The position numbers were made by a program, and so were the translations under genes. A stretch of DNA of 64,000 nt from JBFHIJ01 sp041596515 (GTDB lineage Bacteria > Bacteroidota > Ignavibacteria > Kapaibacteriales > UBA2268). Position 1 is the stretch's first letter. Every line of letters begins with the position of its first letter. Location of the stretch: assembly GCA_041596515.1 (NCBI GenBank), contig JBFHIJ010000007.1:52399-116398 (forward strand). Direction: 5' to 3'. Positions 18,171 to 27,352 of this stretch are shown in pieces. The notes beneath the pieces were generated by a model. The model searched no databases. It was given only the letters and a program-made list of their open reading frames with translations, and was not told the DNA's origin.

Positions 18171-18839
18171 TTATTTGATAATTGCTTGTGCAAAATCAAA
18201 AATAACATCTACCTGAATATCTATAGTCATATTAGATGTATCTATCTCGATAGCATCATTTGCTTTTTTCAGAGGACTATGCTCTCTGGTACTATCATAA
18301 TGATCTCTTTCAGATATTTGTTGTCGAATATCGTCCAAATTCACATCTATTCCTTTTGCAAGCATTTCATTAGTTCTTCTTTCTGCTCTTGCATCTATGG
18401 ACGCAACAAGAAATATCTTTAACTCTGCATTGGGAAAAACAGTAGTACCGATATCTCTACCATCCATTACCACACCACCTTTATACCCAATTTGACGTTG
18501 CATAGCTACCATTTTTTCTCTAACGTAAGCCATAGCACTAACTGGTGATACTAATTTGGTAACCTCTGTTGTCCTTATCTCTTCGCTAACATCTTTTCCG
18601 TCAAGATATGTAAGTTGTCCATTACCTTCGTTTTTGAGCTCAACAGATATAGAATCTACAAGTTTTGAAGCATATTTTTCACTTATTTCCAAGCCACTTC
18701 TTATCCAGCCTAGAGTGACAGCACGGTACATCGCACCAGTATCTATGTATATGTAATTTAACTTTTCTGCTAATATTTTTGCAGTTGTTGTTTTTCCTGA
18801 GCCGGCAGGTCCGTCAAGAGCAATTATAATTTTTTTCAT
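18171..18839 (-). CDS. cmk: Cytidylate kinase
   Basis: A 222-residue CMP/dCMP kinase that uses ATP to make (d)CDP. The P-loop is GPAGSGKT at 10-17; IYIDTGAMYRAVTLGW is the CMP-binding helix and VVMDGRDIGTTVFPNAELK the core strand-loop. The LID arginine region is ERDHYDSTREHSPL. It starts two bases after the stop of the HAD gene, so the two are almost certainly cotranscribed and translationally coupled, and it lies 65 bases upstream of ispH. Confidence 0.95.
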   Translation of the reverse strand: MKKIIIALDGPAGSGKTTTAKILAEKLNYIYIDTGAMYRAVTLGWIRSGLEISEKYASKLVDSISVELKNEGNGQLTYLDGKDVSEEIRTTEVTKLVSPVSAMAYVREKMVAMQRQIGYKGGVVMDGRDIGTTVFPNAELKIFLVASIDARAERRTNEMLAKGIDVNLDDIRQQISERDHYDSTREHSPLKKANDAIEIDTSNMTIDIQVDVIFDFAQAIIK

Positions 18840-18841
18840 AT

Positions 18842-19546
18842 TTAATCAAATAAGTTGAAAAAAGATTTTTGTACACTAACGTAATCAGACATATCAGACA
18901 GAAGCAAATCAGGATTATCTTCAGACAACTCATCTAAAGTATACTTGCCGGTCCCTACTGCTACTGATTTTATATTATTATACTTGGCACATTCTATATC
19001 ACGTTTTGTATCTCCTATAATCAATGTATTTCGTGAATTAAATACATCAGAATTGAGATGCACGTTGGCTTTGCTTATTGCTATTGGAGGTAAATTATTT
19101 CTATTTTCGTGATCATCTCCAAAAGCACCAAATTTAAAATATTCTCCTAAATCATGTGCTTTTAGCTTCAAATATGCATTAGCCCGAAAATTGCCTGTGA
19201 TTAGCCCAAGTTCAACATCATCTCTCTGTGACAATGATACTAATATCTCTTGTACTCCAGGTAGCAATTCAATATACTCCGGTGTCGAATAATTTTGGAA
19301 CTTAGCAATGATTGCTTCCCATACCTCAGGTAGTTTCATGCTAAGACCATTGAAATCAATACCGTGATTTTCTGCCATTGTTCTAAGAATATAGAGGTCT
19401 GTTCTACCATTAAAATCAGGTAGATGAGTCTCGTCAAACTCTTTGTCGAATACTTCAGACATTAGCTCTATAAAAAGAGCTTTAGCTACTTGATGACGAA
19501 AATTAAGTATAGTACCATCTATGTCAAATAAAAATAAATATTTCAT
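18842..19546 (-). CDS. HAD-superfamily phosphatase (phosphoglycolate-phosphatase-like)
   Basis: A 234-residue HAD hydrolase. Motif I is FLFDIDGTIL with nucleophile D8 and acid D10, motif II is LGLITGN, and motifs III/IV are the lysine region and IIGDTKRDIECAK. A helical cap between motifs I and II (about 15-85) places it in the Gph/beta-phosphoglucomutase subgroup. The exact substrate (phosphoglycolate, a nucleotide or a sugar phosphate) cannot be decided. It lies between ssb (9 bases away) and cmk (2 bases away), which would fit a nucleotide or DNA-repair housekeeping role. Confidence 0.85.
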   Translation of the reverse strand: MKYLFLFDIDGTILNFRHQVAKALFIELMSEVFDKEFDETHLPDFNGRTDLYILRTMAENHGIDFNGLSMKLPEVWEAIIAKFQNYSTPEYIELLPGVQEILVSLSQRDDVELGLITGNFRANAYLKLKAHDLGEYFKFGAFGDDHENRNNLPPIAISKANVHLNSDVFNSRNTLIIGDTKRDIECAKYNNIKSVAVGTGKYTLDELSEDNPDLLLSDMSDYVSVQKSFFNLFD

Positions 19547-19555
19547 ATAATTTGA

Positions 19556-20017
19556 TTAAAATGGAACTTCATCACTAAAATCATCTTCGCCAATCACGTG
19601 TTCCGATAGGTTTGGCCCAACGGACGGAGTCTGTTGACCTTGGGAAGCCTGAGGAGTATAAGGGTTTCCACTTTGCGACCCCATGTTGCCAGATGGCAGG
19701 AGCACCATATTATTTACCATAACTTCTGTCATGTAACGGGTAACGCCATCTTTCTCATAAGATCTGGTTTTCAGTTTGCCTTCTAAGTAAACTTTATTTC
19801 CTTTTTTTAGATACTGTCCAGCTACTTCTGCAAGTCGGTTCCACATAACAATGTTATGCCAATCTGTAACTTCTTGCCATTGATCATTTTTGTCTTTATA
19901 ACTCTCAGTAGTTGCGATTGAGAAGTTACACACAGTTTGCCCTGTAGGTGTAGTACGTAATTCAGGATCGCGACCTAAGTTACCAATAAGTGTAACTCTA
20001 TTTAAACTTTTAGCCAT
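19556..20017 (-). CDS. ssb: Single-stranded DNA-binding protein
   Basis: A 153-residue SSB. The OB-fold core spans about 5-105, with VTLIGNLGRDPELR, FSIATTE, TDWHNIVMWNRLAE and KVYLEGKLKTRSYE. A glycine/glutamine-rich linker follows and the acidic tip is DDFSDEVPF, the classic protein-interaction tail. It coats single-stranded DNA and recruits replication and repair factors. The start has a very strong AAAGGAGAGG ribosome site. It is the first gene of the ssb-HAD-cmk-ispH series. Confidence 0.96.
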   Translation of the reverse strand: MAKSLNRVTLIGNLGRDPELRTTPTGQTVCNFSIATTESYKDKNDQWQEVTDWHNIVMWNRLAEVAGQYLKKGNKVYLEGKLKTRSYEKDGVTRYMTEVMVNNMVLLPSGNMGSQSGNPYTPQASQGQQTPSVGPNLSEHVIGEDDFSDEVPF

Positions 20018-20079
20018 TTTTCCCTCTCCTTTAGAATATTTATCAGTTCTAAAAGTAATATGATAATTATTATTGTAAT

Positions 20080-20880
20080 CTAATAATAAATAAGTTGAAA
20101 TCCATATCCAAAATATGAATCTTTTTTGTCATAAAACATACCATGCATACTTTTGCCTTCATAAAAGTATATGCCTGTAAAGATACCAAAATGATTTGAA
20201 ATCTTAGTGATAAGTCCACCCTGAGCAGCATGAACTGCTGTAGCAATTCCATCTTGACCATTCAGTTTCAAATCATAGCCAATGTTAACATCAAAAATAT
20301 CATTTAACCTTTTTTTCCAATCAATCCCAACCTGTGGAATAAATGTATTAATATCATCAGGTTGATATGAAAATACATAACAAAAACCAATATATGGTCT
20401 TATATTTTTATAATTCGCTGCTAAGACTATATCTAAGAATTCTCTGCTATAAACAAACGGAGCTTTAAAAAAAGTACTGTTATCCGAATATCCATCTACT
20501 AGATGTGATGAAATATGAGAAAGTCTTACTCTTCCTTCCAAAGTGACATCATCCGTCTTATACTGACAGGAGTAGTTTAAACCAAAAAAATAGTCAGATG
20601 TTTCAACCGGGAACTTGAATCTACCTTCAGATCTTAATCTTGTATATGTAAAAAAGTCTGCTCCGATAGCTGATATAAAGTTATTTGAGCTATCTTCCAA
20701 ACCATATTTTACCATATCAAATGAAGCTCCTATATCCAGCCTCATGTTATCATCTTCTTCGTCATAAACAGCACCAATTCTGGGCTCAAAAGTATTAGCA
20801 GTCAGCGGACGAAAGAGTAAGTCTGAAGATTCTGCTTTATAGGTAAAAACTAAAAGCAAACATATAAAAAACTTTATCAT
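20080..20880 (-). CDS. DUF1207-like exported protein
   Basis: A 266-residue protein with an N-terminal signal peptide (MIKFFICLLLVFTYKAES). The opening after it, LLFRPLTANTFEPRIGAVYD, and the later RVRLSHISSHLVDG resemble the DUF1207 family. Alternating hydrophobic/aromatic strands and a C-terminal end in GYGFQLIYY fit an outer-membrane beta-barrel of about ten strands. No function is established for the family. GGGAG lies upstream of the ATG. It lies between the ssb series and the sugar-transferase gene, separated from the latter by a terminator, so it has its own promoter. Confidence 0.6.
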   Translation of the reverse strand: MIKFFICLLLVFTYKAESSDLLFRPLTANTFEPRIGAVYDEEDDNMRLDIGASFDMVKYGLEDSSNNFISAIGADFFTYTRLRSEGRFKFPVETSDYFFGLNYSCQYKTDDVTLEGRVRLSHISSHLVDGYSDNSTFFKAPFVYSREFLDIVLAANYKNIRPYIGFCYVFSYQPDDINTFIPQVGIDWKKRLNDIFDVNIGYDLKLNGQDGIATAVHAAQGGLITKISNHFGIFTGIYFYEGKSMHGMFYDKKDSYFGYGFQLIYY

Positions 20881-20900
20881 TGATACATTCTCCCATAAAA

Positions 20901-20919
20901 AAAGCCGCTTAGCGGCTTT
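20901..20919 (-). terminator. Terminator of the sugar-transferase gene
   Basis: A near-perfect palindrome (AAAGCCGCT / AGCGGCTTT around a single central base, so the real loop is tighter-paired inside) is followed on the minus strand by a run of T. It lies about 34 bases past the wbaP-like stop. Confidence 0.85.
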
Positions 20920-20952
20920 TAAGTAGTCTAAACATTTTTTTTACTATTATGC

Positions 20953-22428
20953 TTAATAGCCACTGTTCCCGGTAACAATAACACTAATTGTACGCATAAA
21001 TATATAAAAATCAAGGAACATTGACCAATTACGAATATAATAAACATCCGTAAGATTTCGTTCCTCAAATGAGCTTGCATTTCGGTCTGTTACCTGCCAT
21101 AATCCACTTATGCCAGGTTTAACTTTAAGTATCATTTCATCATGACCGTTCATCTTTTCTTTTTCCCATGGCATATATGCACGTGGCCCTATTAAGCTCA
21201 TTTCGCCTTTTATTACGTTAATAAACTGAGGAAGTTCGTCTAAGCTAAATTTACGTAGGATTTTGCCTACTCTGGTAAGTCTAGGGTCATCCTTCAGTTT
21301 ATGATATATATCATATTCACGCTTCATAGCTGGGTTTTTATCAAGCAAATCGCTTAGTCTTTGCTCTGCATCTATGTGCATAGTTCTAAATTTAACAATT
21401 TTGAATCGTGTATCGTCTTTGCCCATTCTTTCCTGCTTAAAGAAAATACTTCCTTTTGAATCCAACCAAATCAAGACAGAAATAAATAAAACCAAAGGCA
21501 AAACAGTAATACCTAATATACTGGAAATAAAAATATCAAAGAGTCTTTTAGCCATTAGTGCAGATTTTCTAAGTAACTTTTGCTGGACTTCTAAGCCTAA
21601 AATACCACCCAAATCTCTGGTAGAAACCCAAAGAGAAGACAAACCAAAAAGATTCGGAATTACAGTAACACGCGTAAAATAATTGGAATATTTTCTTATT
21701 ATCTGCTCCTGTTTTTTACTATCGACTTTAGGCATCGCAATTATTGCATGATCTACTCTAAGTTTAGAAGATATTTCAGGAATAACATCTAAGCCCCCTA
21801 TCACTGGAATTGAATCAATATAGCCCCATCGATCTATATCGTCATCCACAGCAACTACAGGTCGAAGACCGATATAGCTATGTTTTTTAAGAGAAGTGAT
21901 TATAGTTTCTCCAGTTTTGCCGGCTCCAATAATAATTACGGGTATGCCCCACCAACTTTTACAAGCTAAAAACTTTCTTATTATTGAACGTCCGAATGGG
22001 AGTATAAAAAGAGAAGCACCCCATGACATGATAAACATAAATCTGGAGAACTCACCATCTTTTACTAAAAAGGTTAGGCCTGCTAACAAAGCATAGACTA
22101 CCGAAATACTATATGTTATAGAACGAAGTTCATCTATTACATCTATTCCAAAGCCAGGATATAAGCCTTTAAGATAAAACGATATCGTAAACAGTGGAAG
22201 CACTAAAGAAATGACTGACGAGTAAAATCCCCAATCTGCTGATGCTGGCATCATTAAATCCCTTAGATATAAAGACGAAAACATTGCTAAGGCGATGCAA
22301 AGCAAGTCTACACTAATTAGAGTAGCAGATGCTGCCAATTTCCTCAAGAAAATACTTTTTCTCGGGATGCCTTTTACATCTTTAGATCTGAGTAGATCTG
22401 TTAATTGTTTGAGTGATAAAGTTTCCAT
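20953..22428 (-). CDS. Polyprenyl-phosphate sugar-1-phosphate transferase (WbaP-type)
   Basis: A 491-residue inner-membrane enzyme that loads the first sugar of an exopolysaccharide or O-antigen unit onto undecaprenyl phosphate. Four N-terminal membrane helices (about 30-145) precede a Rossmann-like domain (about 160-270, VIIIGAGKTGETII). The catalytic domain follows: KRLFDIFISSILG (re-entrant helix), KIVKFRTMH, DDPRLTRVGKILRKFSLDELPQ, GPRAYMP and GLWQVTDRN. Length and architecture match the WbaP class; whether the sugar is galactose, glucose or another cannot be told. It is upstream of a terminator and downstream of the lipid A genes. Confidence 0.88.
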   Translation of the reverse strand: METLSLKQLTDLLRSKDVKGIPRKSIFLRKLAASATLISVDLLCIALAMFSSLYLRDLMMPASADWGFYSSVISLVLPLFTISFYLKGLYPGFGIDVIDELRSITYSISVVYALLAGLTFLVKDGEFSRFMFIMSWGASLFILPFGRSIIRKFLACKSWWGIPVIIIGAGKTGETIITSLKKHSYIGLRPVVAVDDDIDRWGYIDSIPVIGGLDVIPEISSKLRVDHAIIAMPKVDSKKQEQIIRKYSNYFTRVTVIPNLFGLSSLWVSTRDLGGILGLEVQQKLLRKSALMAKRLFDIFISSILGITVLPLVLFISVLIWLDSKGSIFFKQERMGKDDTRFKIVKFRTMHIDAEQRLSDLLDKNPAMKREYDIYHKLKDDPRLTRVGKILRKFSLDELPQFINVIKGEMSLIGPRAYMPWEKEKMNGHDEMILKVKPGISGLWQVTDRNASSFEERNLTDVYYIRNWSMFLDFYIFMRTISVIVTGNSGY

Positions 22429-22584
22429 TACATCATGTTAGGTAGTATAAAAAAATCTATAAGGACTCCACTATCGCTTTTATTAATAACAAGTTTATGC
22501 ATTCAAGTCACAAGCTTATAATGCTAATACACCCCTTTAAGCAAAAAGTTTACCAAAAGGGGCATAAACCAATTTTTTCTGATT

Positions 22585-23364
22585 TTAACGATAAATTCCA
22601 CGAGTTGATTTTTCAATAAAAGAGATACAATTAGCGACCTCCGGAATCAACTCTGGATTGTTGCTTTTATAGTTGGCTATGCCGTCTCTATTATTGAAAC
22701 CTGAAAACAATAAAGTATCAAAGAAAGATTGTATTTTAACGATAGTATCATTTTCAAAGCCACGTCTACGCAATCCAACTTTATTAATACCTTCAACTTG
22801 AGGTGGTTTTCTACCTATTAGAGTGTATGGAGCAACGTCTTTTACCAATAATACATCTGCACCAATCATTGAGTGTGCACCTACTGTACAGAATTGATGA
22901 ACTTTAGCAACACCACCTAATACTACCCAATCCTGAATCGTAACATGCCCGGCAAGTTGAACTAAGTTAGACATAATCACATGATCACCGACTACACAGT
23001 CATGCGCCACATGGCTATATGTCATCACTAAGCAGTCTGAGCCTACTTTAGTTATACCAGTGCTATCAGTGCCACGATTAATTGTAGCAAACTCTCTTAC
23101 TACAGTTCTGTCACCTACATAAGCATAAGTAGATTCACCTTTGAACTTCAAATCCTGCGGTTCGGTAGCAATCACTGCTCCATTACAAATAACGCAATCT
23201 TTACCTATTCTGGAACCATTTGCCAGAACAACATTTGAACGTATTTCGGTATTATCACCTATGACCACATCATCGTTTATAATTGAAAAAGGGCCTATCG
23301 TGACATTGTCGCCAATAGTAGCTTTTCCGGAAACTATTGCAGTCGAATGAATTAATTCTCTCAT
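22585..23364 (-). CDS. lpxA: Acyl-ACP--UDP-N-acetylglucosamine O-acyltransferase
   Basis: A 259-residue left-handed beta-helix enzyme that starts lipid A synthesis by adding a 3-hydroxyacyl chain to UDP-GlcNAc. About ten hexapeptide turns begin IHSTAIVSGKATIGDNVTIG; the catalytic His lies in MTYSHVAHDCVVGDHV, and the helical C-terminus begins after VEGINKVGLRRRGF. Its ATG overlaps the end of lpxC-fabZ by 4 bases, a coupling that is standard for this lineage. Confidence 0.95.
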   Translation of the reverse strand: MRELIHSTAIVSGKATIGDNVTIGPFSIINDDVVIGDNTEIRSNVVLANGSRIGKDCVICNGAVIATEPQDLKFKGESTYAYVGDRTVVREFATINRGTDSTGITKVGSDCLVMTYSHVAHDCVVGDHVIMSNLVQLAGHVTIQDWVVLGGVAKVHQFCTVGAHSMIGADVLLVKDVAPYTLIGRKPPQVEGINKVGLRRRGFENDTIVKIQSFFDTLLFSGFNNRDGIANYKSNNPELIPEVANCISFIEKSTRGIYR

Positions 23365-24761
23365 AAATCACCATCAACTAATGCTACCTGAAACTCTGAT
23401 TCGGCTGCTACATTGCCATCAACCATGGCAACACCTTGCATCCAATATGTATTAAATCTTTTATTTACCATTTTAACTTCCATAACTAATTGATCTCCCG
23501 GCAGTACAGGCTTTCTAAATTTAGCACTTTTTATTCCCATGAACAATGCTAATCTGCCGTTTAATTCTCCTACTTCCTGAAGTAAAAGCATACCTCCGAC
23601 CTGTGCCATAGCTTCGCATATTAAAACACCGGGCATTACAGGTTTTTGTGGAAAGTGTCCGGGGAAGAATGGTTCATTTACACTTACATTCTTATAACCA
23701 ATTATGGATTTTTCTGTCAAGTCTAAATGCGTTATCCTGTCTACTAATAGGAAAGGATACCTATGAGGTAAGAATTTTTTGATTTCATTAATGTCCATTA
23801 CCACTTGTTTATTCTTTGTAGGCAAATATTTTTCTTTTTGCTTTTTATCTAAATATTTTTGTCTTATCAACTTTGAAAACTCATAATTGCTTGCATGACC
23901 TGGTCTAGCAGCAAGTATCTGTCCTTTTATTGGCACTCCTATAAGTGTCATATCTCCAATCATATCCAAAAGTTTATGCCTTGCAGGTTCGTTTTTGTAT
24001 CTCAAAGGAGTATCATTTAATATGCCACTATCCCCTATTTTTGGAGCATCTTGAAGTTTAAAGATAGATTTAATATTATCCAACTCTGTCTCGTTCATTT
24101 CCTTATCGACGATAACAATCGCGCTATCTAAGCTTCCGCCTTTGATAAGGTCATTTTCCCTAAGCATCTCTACTTCTGTAAGGAAACAAAAAGTCCGAGC
24201 AGGAGCAAACTCTTTTACGAACTCTTTTTCTAAATCAAAAAGACCTGTATGCTGACTACCTAATGCAGGATTAAAATAATCTACCATAACTGTAACTCTA
24301 TAGTTTTCATTAGGTAGAGCCACTATCTCAATGTGCTTTTCTTCGTTAGAAAACGAAATAGTCTCATCTATTTCAAAATATTCTCTCTCAGCATCAAGCT
24401 GCTTGATGCCTGCTTGAAGTAACGCCTCTACGTATGGCATAGAACTACCGTCCACTACAGGTGGCTCATTAGCAGAAAGCTCTATTAGACAATTATCTAT
24501 TTTTAGACCTGCTAAAGCAGCTAAAACGTGCTCTACAGTATGCACTTTAACATCATCTATACCTAAAGTTGTACCTCTGGAAAGATCGACTACATAGTCA
24601 ACCAATGCAGGGATTTCAACTTTTTCATCTAAATCTGTTCTTACGAATTTGTATCCATGATTTGCCGAAGCAGGATGGAAAGTAATTTTTGAAGTATTTC
24701 CGGTATGTAACCCAATTCCTTCGAATGACACTGACTGTGCGATAGTTGTTTGCTTTTCCAT
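23361..24761 (-). CDS. lpxC-fabZ: Fused LpxC deacetylase / FabZ dehydratase
   Basis: A 466-residue two-domain protein. Residues 1-310 are LpxC, the zinc deacetylase committing UDP-acyl-GlcNAc to lipid A; the HTVEHVLAALAGL and EPARHKLLDMIGD segments hold the zinc ligands. Residues 315-466 are FabZ, the 3-hydroxyacyl-ACP dehydratase, with HRYPFLLVDRI, PGHFPQKPVMPGV and catalytic Glu in LICEAMAQ. The fusion is characteristic of Bacteroidota/Chlorobiota relatives and balances lipid A against fatty-acid synthesis. It is the first gene of the lpxC-fabZ/lpxA pair; lpxD is not in the window. Confidence 0.96.
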   Translation of the reverse strand: MEKQTTIAQSVSFEGIGLHTGNTSKITFHPASANHGYKFVRTDLDEKVEIPALVDYVVDLSRGTTLGIDDVKVHTVEHVLAALAGLKIDNCLIELSANEPPVVDGSSMPYVEALLQAGIKQLDAEREYFEIDETISFSNEEKHIEIVALPNENYRVTVMVDYFNPALGSQHTGLFDLEKEFVKEFAPARTFCFLTEVEMLRENDLIKGGSLDSAIVIVDKEMNETELDNIKSIFKLQDAPKIGDSGILNDTPLRYKNEPARHKLLDMIGDMTLIGVPIKGQILAARPGHASNYEFSKLIRQKYLDKKQKEKYLPTKNKQVVMDINEIKKFLPHRYPFLLVDRITHLDLTEKSIIGYKNVSVNEPFFPGHFPQKPVMPGVLICEAMAQVGGMLLLQEVGELNGRLALFMGIKSAKFRKPVLPGDQLVMEVKMVNKRFNTYWMQGVAMVDGNVAAESEFQVALVDGDL

Positions 24762-24928
24762 TAACTTACAGTGTTGTTTATAAAAAACCTAATTAATCTG
24801 CTTGTAGATTAATACGACCAACAAAAATAAGAATTATGTTCAACAATTCTAAATTTTTCTATCAACATAGCTTAAAAGTGCTGATTTTTGTTGAACTAAA
24901 TCTTAAAACAGATTTCACAGTATATAAA

Positions 24929-24957
24929 AAGGCCGTTTGAACTAATCAAACAGCCTT
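24929..24957 (-). terminator. Terminator after iorB
   Basis: A 12-bp stem with one internal mismatch (24929-24940 with 24946-24957) is followed on the minus strand by T residues. It lies about 23 bases past the iorB stop. Confidence 0.75.
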
Positions 24958-24979
24958 AAACTAAATAGTATCTCAATGC

Positions 24980-25558
24980 TTAGTTTTTGTCAGCAAACTC
25001 TCTACCTGCTCTCAAGGCTGCAATATTAGCATTTACCACTTTTTCGCCTTTTTTGCCAAACAGTGTACCTAAAGATGCCTCTAAGGATTTCATGTCCATT
25101 CCCAATACTTTTGAAGCAGCCCCAAGTGTAACTATGTTAGCAGCTTTTGGCGTTCCCAAGTCTTTGGCAATTCTATCAGCATCCAAAGCAATTTTGTTAG
25201 GTTGACTATCTATAGATGATAATACATCTTCAATATTGGGATAGTTTGGTATATTTACAAAAGGAGTAGTATTTGTAATTACCCAGCCATCAGGTGCCAA
25301 ATATGGTAAATATCTCAGAGCTTCCATTGGCTCTACAGCAATAATCAAATCTGCACGTCCCTCAGGAATCAAGTCAGAATTAATTGGTTTGTCTGATAAA
25401 CGAAAATGAGACTGCACGTCTCCGCCTCTTTGGCTCATACCATGCACTTCTGCTTGTTTCAAGTATAAATTACTTTCTACAGCAGCATAACCAATAGTAG
25501 CAGCAATTGTTAAGATACCCTGACCACCAACACCGGCTAAAATTATATCTTTTTTCAT
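24980..25558 (-). CDS. iorB: Indolepyruvate:ferredoxin oxidoreductase, beta subunit
   Basis: A 192-residue gamma-type 2-oxoacid oxidoreductase domain. It starts DIILAGVGGQGILTIAATIG and has VHGMSQRGGDVQSHFRLS, both typical of IorB/PorG. With IorA it oxidises aryl pyruvates from aromatic amino acids to aryl-acetyl-CoA and passes electrons to ferredoxin; the reverse direction is also possible. It follows iorA by 28 bases and ends at a terminator, giving a two-gene operon. Confidence 0.92.
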   Translation of the reverse strand: MKKDIILAGVGGQGILTIAATIGYAAVESNLYLKQAEVHGMSQRGGDVQSHFRLSDKPINSDLIPEGRADLIIAVEPMEALRYLPYLAPDGWVITNTTPFVNIPNYPNIEDVLSSIDSQPNKIALDADRIAKDLGTPKAANIVTLGAASKVLGMDMKSLEASLGTLFGKKGEKVVNANIAALRAGREFADKN

Positions 25559-25586
25559 ATCTATATCAAAATATTAGTTACTAAAA

Positions 25587-27191
25587 TTATTTAGATTTTT
25601 TTGCAGCACGTTTAGATTTAGTAAGAGTTACCAAACATTCGCGACGCGGAATAATCACAGAAACACCTTTGTATGCCAATTCATTTTTGATAATAGTAAC
25701 GTTGGCATCATGTTCCTTTTTAACAGGATTAATCACATGCAAGTGTTCCTTTTCAACCCCCAGACCAAGACATATTTGTTCCAATCTTCCTAAGGCAGAA
25801 GATTTTTGACCACCTGTCATGCCGGTAGTTTCATTGTCTAAAATCATAATAGTAACAGGAGTTTTGTCATTGATACAATCAAGCAAACCAGTCATACCGG
25901 AATGCGTAAAAGTAGAGTCTCCTATGACACCAACTACAGGATGCATACCTGCATCTGAAGCTCCTTTTGCCATAGTAACAGAAGCACCCATGTCTACGCA
26001 AGAGTTTATTGCATTAAATGGTTCTAAGGCTCCAAGTGTATAACAACCGATATCAGACATTACTCTACCTGTGCCATGCTCTTCTAATGCTTCATTAAGT
26101 GCATTGTAAGAGAAGATATGAGGACAACCGTCACATAATTTTGGCGGACGAGGCATTACTATATCAGGAATTGGATTCCCTTTAGTTATTTCTTTACCTA
26201 CTGCTTTAGCTACAAGGTTCGGATTTAATTCGCCATCTCTTGGCACTAAACCATCTAAACGACCTCTTACTTTGATACCTTTATTCAAGAAACCTCTTAT
26301 CATTTCTTCAACGATTGGAGCACCTTCCTCAAATATATACATTTCGTCAACTTCTGCTGCCATTTTTTCGATCATAGCTTTTGGCAGTGGGTATTGAGTA
26401 ATTTTTAGTACAGGATGAGGAACTTTGCCATCTTCAAAGTTTTCCATCAAATAATTATATGCAATACCAGTAGTTATAATACCAATTTTTTTATCATCAG
26501 CATCTATATATTTATTAAATCCACTGTTATCACTAGCTTCTTCAAAATAATTCTGGTTATCTAAGAGCAATTTATATCTTTTGCGAGCAATAGCCGGCAA
26601 AAGTACAAATTGTTTCAAATCATCAGGTAGTTTACATTCATTTTGTGTTACTTTGTCTCTAAGAGTTACATCTGCTCTAGAGTGAGCTAACCTTGTGGTT
26701 ATTCTCATAAGTACAGGAGTTTCAAATTTTTCACTCAATTCGAAGCCATAGTGAGCCATGTCATAAGCTTCTTGCTGATTAGAAGGTTCTAAAACCGGCA
26801 TCATAGCAAATTTCCCAAAAAATCGAGAGTCTTGCTCATTTTGCGAAGAGTGCATTGAAGGATCATCAGCAGATACAAAAACCAATCCACCGTTAGCACC
26901 TGTAACAGCTGAATTCATAAATGCATCAGCAGCAACGTTTAGACCTACGTGTTTCATACATACCATAGCTCTTTTGCCTGCATAAGACATGCCTATTGCA
27001 GCTTCCATTGCTGTTTTTTCATTTGAAGACCAAGCAGAACGAACACTGGTTTCGCGAGCTTGTTTAGATCTTTGCACATATTCTGTGATTTCAGTAGACG
27101 GAGTACCAGGGTAAGCATAAATACCGGAAATACCGGCATCTAACGCGCCTTGAGCAATCGCCTCATCACCTAATAACAATAACTTTTCCAT
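25587..27191 (-). CDS. iorA: Indolepyruvate:ferredoxin oxidoreductase, alpha subunit (short form)
   Basis: A 534-residue thiamine-diphosphate enzyme. The N-terminal pyrimidine-binding domain has AYPGTPSTEITEY and MKHVGLNVAADAFMNS; the central domain spans about 200-340; the C-terminal TPP domain has LCDGCPHIFSY, GCYTLGA, and VIGDSTFTHSGMTGLLD. Archaeal IorA ends with a two-cluster ferredoxin domain; this protein stops after IIPRRECLVTL plus a basic tail, so those cysteines are missing and electrons must leave by another route. Short forms occur in related phyla. First gene of iorAB. Confidence 0.92.
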   Translation of the reverse strand: MEKLLLLGDEAIAQGALDAGISGIYAYPGTPSTEITEYVQRSKQARETSVRSAWSSNEKTAMEAAIGMSYAGKRAMVCMKHVGLNVAADAFMNSAVTGANGGLVFVSADDPSMHSSQNEQDSRFFGKFAMMPVLEPSNQQEAYDMAHYGFELSEKFETPVLMRITTRLAHSRADVTLRDKVTQNECKLPDDLKQFVLLPAIARKRYKLLLDNQNYFEEASDNSGFNKYIDADDKKIGIITTGIAYNYLMENFEDGKVPHPVLKITQYPLPKAMIEKMAAEVDEMYIFEEGAPIVEEMIRGFLNKGIKVRGRLDGLVPRDGELNPNLVAKAVGKEITKGNPIPDIVMPRPPKLCDGCPHIFSYNALNEALEEHGTGRVMSDIGCYTLGALEPFNAINSCVDMGASVTMAKGASDAGMHPVVGVIGDSTFTHSGMTGLLDCINDKTPVTIMILDNETTGMTGGQKSSALGRLEQICLGLGVEKEHLHVINPVKKEHDANVTIIKNELAYKGVSVIIPRRECLVTLTKSKRAAKKSK

Positions 27192-27290
27192 TAATAGACC
27201 AATTTATCGTAGATAAAACAATTTATAAGTTCAACAAAATAAGAAAATTCGTTAAAGAATTGAATTTAAAGAAATTAATAGATAAAAAAA

Positions 27291-27316
27291 GTCACCCTTG
27301 TATAACAGAGGGTGAC
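27291..27316 (-). terminator. Terminator after the EF-G-like gene
   Basis: GTCACCCT (27291-27298) pairs perfectly with AGGGTGAC (27309-27316), with a run of T on the minus strand. It lies about 37 bases past the stop of the EF-G-like gene. Confidence 0.88.
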
Positions 27317-27352
27317 CTTTTAATATCAAGGTTGGTATTTGATATTTTACAA

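Noticed and set aside
21374..21682. A 102-codon plus-strand frame
   Set aside because: Antisense to the catalytic region of the sugar transferase; no ribosome site or family features.
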